From contig JBKQHQ010000131.1 of the NCBI GenBank assembly GCA_052148715.1, positions 1 through 20,200 on the forward strand: a stretch of 20,200 bases of DNA, read 5' to 3'. The notes beneath the pieces were generated by a model that did not search any database, was not told the DNA's origin, and saw only the letters and a program-made list of their open reading frames with translations. Every line of letters begins with the position of its first letter. The first letter of the stretch is position 1. The position numbers and the translations under genes were made by a program. The stretch is from JBKQHQ01 sp052148715. Its GTDB lineage: Bacteria; Pseudomonadota; Alphaproteobacteria; Rhizobiales; Xanthobacteraceae. Positions 18,322 to 20,200 of this stretch are shown piece by piece.

Positions 18322-18939
18322 TCACCTCGCGGCCGCGGTTTCACTCGTCAGCTCGGCCTGCACGAGGTAACGCAGCGGCCCGGCGGTCTGCGCGTGGAGC
18401 GGCCAGCATGTCGCGAGCACCAGCGTGCTGCCGGGCGCCTGCGGATCGATACCGGACGCGTCCCAGCGCACGATCGAGGTGGACGCAACGCGGTAGCGAA
18501 AGACTGCGCCGTCGCGGCGGGTGACGCGAATTTCGTCGCCCATTCGAACATCGCCGATGAATGCAAAGTGGGTGTCGCGATGCGCGGCGTACACGGCCGT
18601 GCCGGGCTGACCGGCGTCCGGCGTGCGCTCGACATGGCCGGGACCGAACGCCAGCGCTTGGCCGCTGCTGCCGCTAAGAACGATCGCGCTCCTGCCGAGC
18701 CTGGGGATGTCGATGCGCGCCACCGGCCATGTGTCGGCCCAGGACCACGGCTTCACGTTTTTTCCGGTCGCGAGCGTTTGCACGAAAGCGCGCTCCAACA
18801 ACGCCTGCGCCACCAACGCCTTGGCGTGGATCCAAAGGCCTTGCCCGATCAGGGTGAGGCCGAGAATGGCGCTGAGGGCCGCAGATACAGCCGTCAAATG
18901 CGCCGCGAACCGCTTCGTTCTTGTCGGGGGGAGTGTCAC
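18322..18939 (-). CDS. Class GN sortase (Gram-negative proteobacterial sortase)
   Basis: A 205-residue cysteine transpeptidase of the sortase superfamily, Gram-negative (GN) class, expected in the inner membrane with its active site facing the periplasm. From the proposed GTG start it has a basic N terminus (TRTKR), one transmembrane helix (about 15-35, LTAVSAALSAILGLTLIGQGLW), and the catalytic triad H120 (YAAHRDTHF), C178 (LVLATCWPL) and R190 (GPLRYLV). The frame is open up to an ATG at 18999, but those 20 extra codons are largely a dispersed repeat, and GTG 18939 has CGGAG about 9 bases upstream, so I prefer the shorter form. The gene lies just downstream of its likely substrate, the vWA protein with an LPRTAT signal, in the arrangement typical of this class. 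The physiological role of these pairs is poorly known. Confidence 0.9.
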   Translation of the reverse strand: MTLPPTRTKRFAAHLTAVSAALSAILGLTLIGQGLWIHAKALVAQALLERAFVQTLATGKNVKPWSWADTWPVARIDIPRLGRSAIVLSGSSGQALAFGPGHVERTPDAGQPGTAVYAAHRDTHFAFIGDVRMGDEIRVTRRDGAVFRYRVASTSIVRWDASGIDPQAPGSTLVLATCWPLHAQTAGPLRYLVQAELTSETAAAR

Positions 18940-18953
18940 GCAAGCAAACTCCG

Positions 18954-19068
18954 TAGCGGAGCGTAATCCGCCTTCGAGGCGTAATCCGCGTGCGGGCACA
19001 ATGGCGGATTACGCTCCGCTAATCCGCCCTACGAAGGGCTCTCCATTAGGACCACGCCCGTAGAGCCA
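18954..19068. repeat. Dispersed palindromic repeats at the 5' end of the sortase gene
   Basis: A perfect 19-bp inverted repeat (18954-18972 with 19003-19021, core GCGGAGCGTAATCCGCC) encloses a partial third copy, GGCGTAATCCGC (18979-18990). Just beyond, GGCTCT (19037-19042) and AGAGCC (19062-19067) form another inverted pair. The GGCGGATTACGCTCCGCTA core is a repeat type I recall as frequent in Bradyrhizobium-like genomes. It fills most of the gap between the vWA gene and the sortase. Confidence 0.75.
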
Positions 19069-19075
19069 AGTCGCG

Positions 19076-19113
19076 GCGCGCACGCAGCCTGACAATGGGG
19101 GCTGCGTGCGCGC
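19076..19113. repeat. Strong 14-bp stem-loop between vWA target and sortase genes
   Basis: Arms at 19076-19089 and 19100-19113 are perfectly complementary (GCGCACGCAGCC core) with a 10-base loop. No T-run follows on the minus strand, so this is more likely a transcript-processing or stabilising hairpin that sets target versus sortase levels than an intrinsic terminator. Confidence 0.6.
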
Positions 19114-19190
19114 ACTTGAGGGGGAGCGAGGGGTGTGTCGGGGACCCGCTCCGCCCTGGGCCTCCCCGGGGACGACGGGGAGGTAGTGGA

Positions 19191-20200
19191 TCATCGTGCC
19201 AGGCCCGGCGCGGACATGCGGTACCGCCCGAACATGAGGCGGATGACGCCGACGATGAAGCCGAGGGCGCAGAGGATGAGGCCGAGCAAGATCCGAAGCT
19301 CGGCGTCCGTTGCGGTCCGCGGGAGCGCGACGCCGGCCTGAGGGGCCGCACCGGCAACGTGCAACGCCGCCGGCTGCGGCGCGCGCGCGACCGTCACCAC
19401 CGATGCGTAGGCGAGTTGCGCGTCACGCGGCGCTCCGGCATCGGCCCGGCGGGTGGTGGGCACTGGCGCATGCTCGCCACCAAACACCTTGTCGAACTCC
19501 CAACCCGCCGGAAGATTGAGCGGCAGCTCGGCGCGCGAAAGATGGGCGCCCTCAGGACGGCTCGGCGTCTTGTCGATGGCGACGAGGCTTGAGAGCCGCG
19601 TCACCAGATGATGATCGAGCGCCAGCGCCAGGATGCGTGCATCCGCCTCGCTCGGCGTCAGCTTGCCTAGCGTCTTTGCGACCTCGACGTCGGTGATCTT
19701 GCGGCGAGCCCAGAGCTGCGACAGACCTTTGCCTTCCGCCGCGCCGCCAAGCGGCAACGTCACGATCCAGGGGCGGTCGCCGATGGTGCCCTTGACGTCG
19801 AGGGTACCGGCGAGCGTGCCGACCCTTGCGGTCAGCGCTACCGGTTCGCCCCGATAGAGGTCAGGCAGCACCACCGGACTCACGTCGGCACCCGCCGAGG
19901 AGAACGTCGCCGTCAAGTTGGTGACAGCCGGGCTTTCGAGCTTGCCGAACAGCGCCTTCATGCGCTCCTCCACTTGCTCGACCGAACCGATATGGGTGTA
20001 GCTGCCGCGTCCGAGCTCGGACGCGCGGGCCATCAGGAAAGTGTTCGGCGCCGAGCCGATCCCGACCATGAACAGGCGCGAGCGTCCGCGCATGGCGCCG
20101 ATCGCATCGAACAGCTGCTGCTCGTTGCCGATCTCCCCGTCGGTGAGAAACACGACCTGACGCACCGTGCTCGCCTCGCTCGCGCGCGGGTCGGTGAGTG
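19191..20200 (-). CDS. Sortase-target vWA-domain membrane protein, C-terminal part (5' end outside window)
   Basis: About 336 residues of the C-terminal part of a VIT/vWA-type protein, the usual substrate of class GN sortases. The frame stays open to the window edge (LTDPRASEASTVRQVVFLTDG...), so the GTG at 20165 is internal. The vWA domain shows QVVFLTDGEIGNE, RLFMVGIGSAPN and a MIDAS-like tail. It is followed by a beta-rich region and a helical segment (LGKLTPSEADARILALALDHHLVTRLSSLVAIDKTP). At the C terminus is a sorting signal: LPRTAT (19325-19308), a hydrophobic helix (LRILLGLILCALGFIVGVI), and a basic tail (RLMFGRYR). The motif ends in TA rather than TG, a form I associate with the Gram-negative proteins. 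The protein is presumably exported and anchored or trimmed at the inner membrane. Its partners are unknown. Confidence 0.9.
   Translation of the reverse strand, partial: LTDPRASEASTVRQVVFLTDGEIGNEQQLFDAIGAMRGRSRLFMVGIGSAPNTFLMARASELGRGSYTHIGSVEQVEERMKALFGKLESPAVTNLTATFSSAGADVSPVVLPDLYRGEPVALTARVGTLAGTLDVKGTIGDRPWIVTLPLGGAAEGKGLSQLWARRKITDVEVAKTLGKLTPSEADARILALALDHHLVTRLSSLVAIDKTPSRPEGAHLSRAELPLNLPAGWEFDKVFGGEHAPVPTTRRADAGAPRDAQLAYASVVTVARAPQPAALHVAGAAPQAGVALPRTATDAELRILLGLILCALGFIVGVIRLMFGRYRMSAPGLAR

Noticed and set aside
19009..19194. 61-codon minus-strand frame whose ATG overlaps the vWA stop (ATGA)
   Set aside because: Most of it is translated hairpin and dispersed repeat sequence; the overlap alone is not enough.

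Overview
The window is a GC-rich (about 65 percent by eye) alphaproteobacterial chromosome segment. The gene content suggests Hyphomicrobiales (Rhizobiales), probably Bradyrhizobium/Xanthobacteraceae-like: an extensin-family lipoprotein, an ArsR-methyltransferase regulator upstream of metF-metH, a class GN sortase with its vWA target, and dispersed palindromic repeats of types I recall as common in such genomes. The taxon is an inference; there is no rRNA or other marker gene.

Layout. 1-568 (+) is the 3' end of a hydantoinase B/oxoprolinase subunit gene. 620-1852 (-) is an extensin-family lipoprotein. 2013-3517 (+) is a two-gene unit, a small membrane protein and an amidase, joined by a TGATG stop/start overlap. 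3518-4247 holds a likely 27-residue membrane peptide gene with its own Shine-Dalgarno sequence and terminator, then a multi-hairpin repeat. 4248-10111 (-) is a methionine-cycle operon: ArsR-methyltransferase regulator, metF, metH. A perfect 18-bp palindrome covers its predicted -10 box. metF carries an in-frame palindromic repeat coding for about 50 N-terminal residues. 10392-10892 (+) is trmO.

10893-11529 has no confident gene and may hold a DJ-1/PfpI remnant. 11530-17841 (-) is a compact carbohydrate cluster in the order GH13 alpha-glucan enzyme, 34-codon small ORF, long AGE-superfamily epimerase-like protein, then two different DJ-1/PfpI proteins. Two of its junctions are 4-nt start/stop overlaps. 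I do not recognise this cluster as a described system and consider it the best candidate for one. 17842-18321 is a more AT-rich gap with the predicted promoter of the cluster. 18322-20200 (-) is a Gram-negative sortase system: a vWA target protein with a C-terminal LPRTAT signal (5' end outside the window), followed by its class GN sortase, with repeats between them.

How the genes work together. MetF supplies 5-methyltetrahydrofolate to MetH, and the upstream regulator probably senses S-adenosylhomocysteine or a related SAM-cycle metabolite. In the carbohydrate cluster, GH13 would act on an alpha-glucan and the AGE protein on a sugar or oligosaccharide; the role of the two PfpI proteins is open. 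The sortase should process the LPRTA signal of its neighbour.
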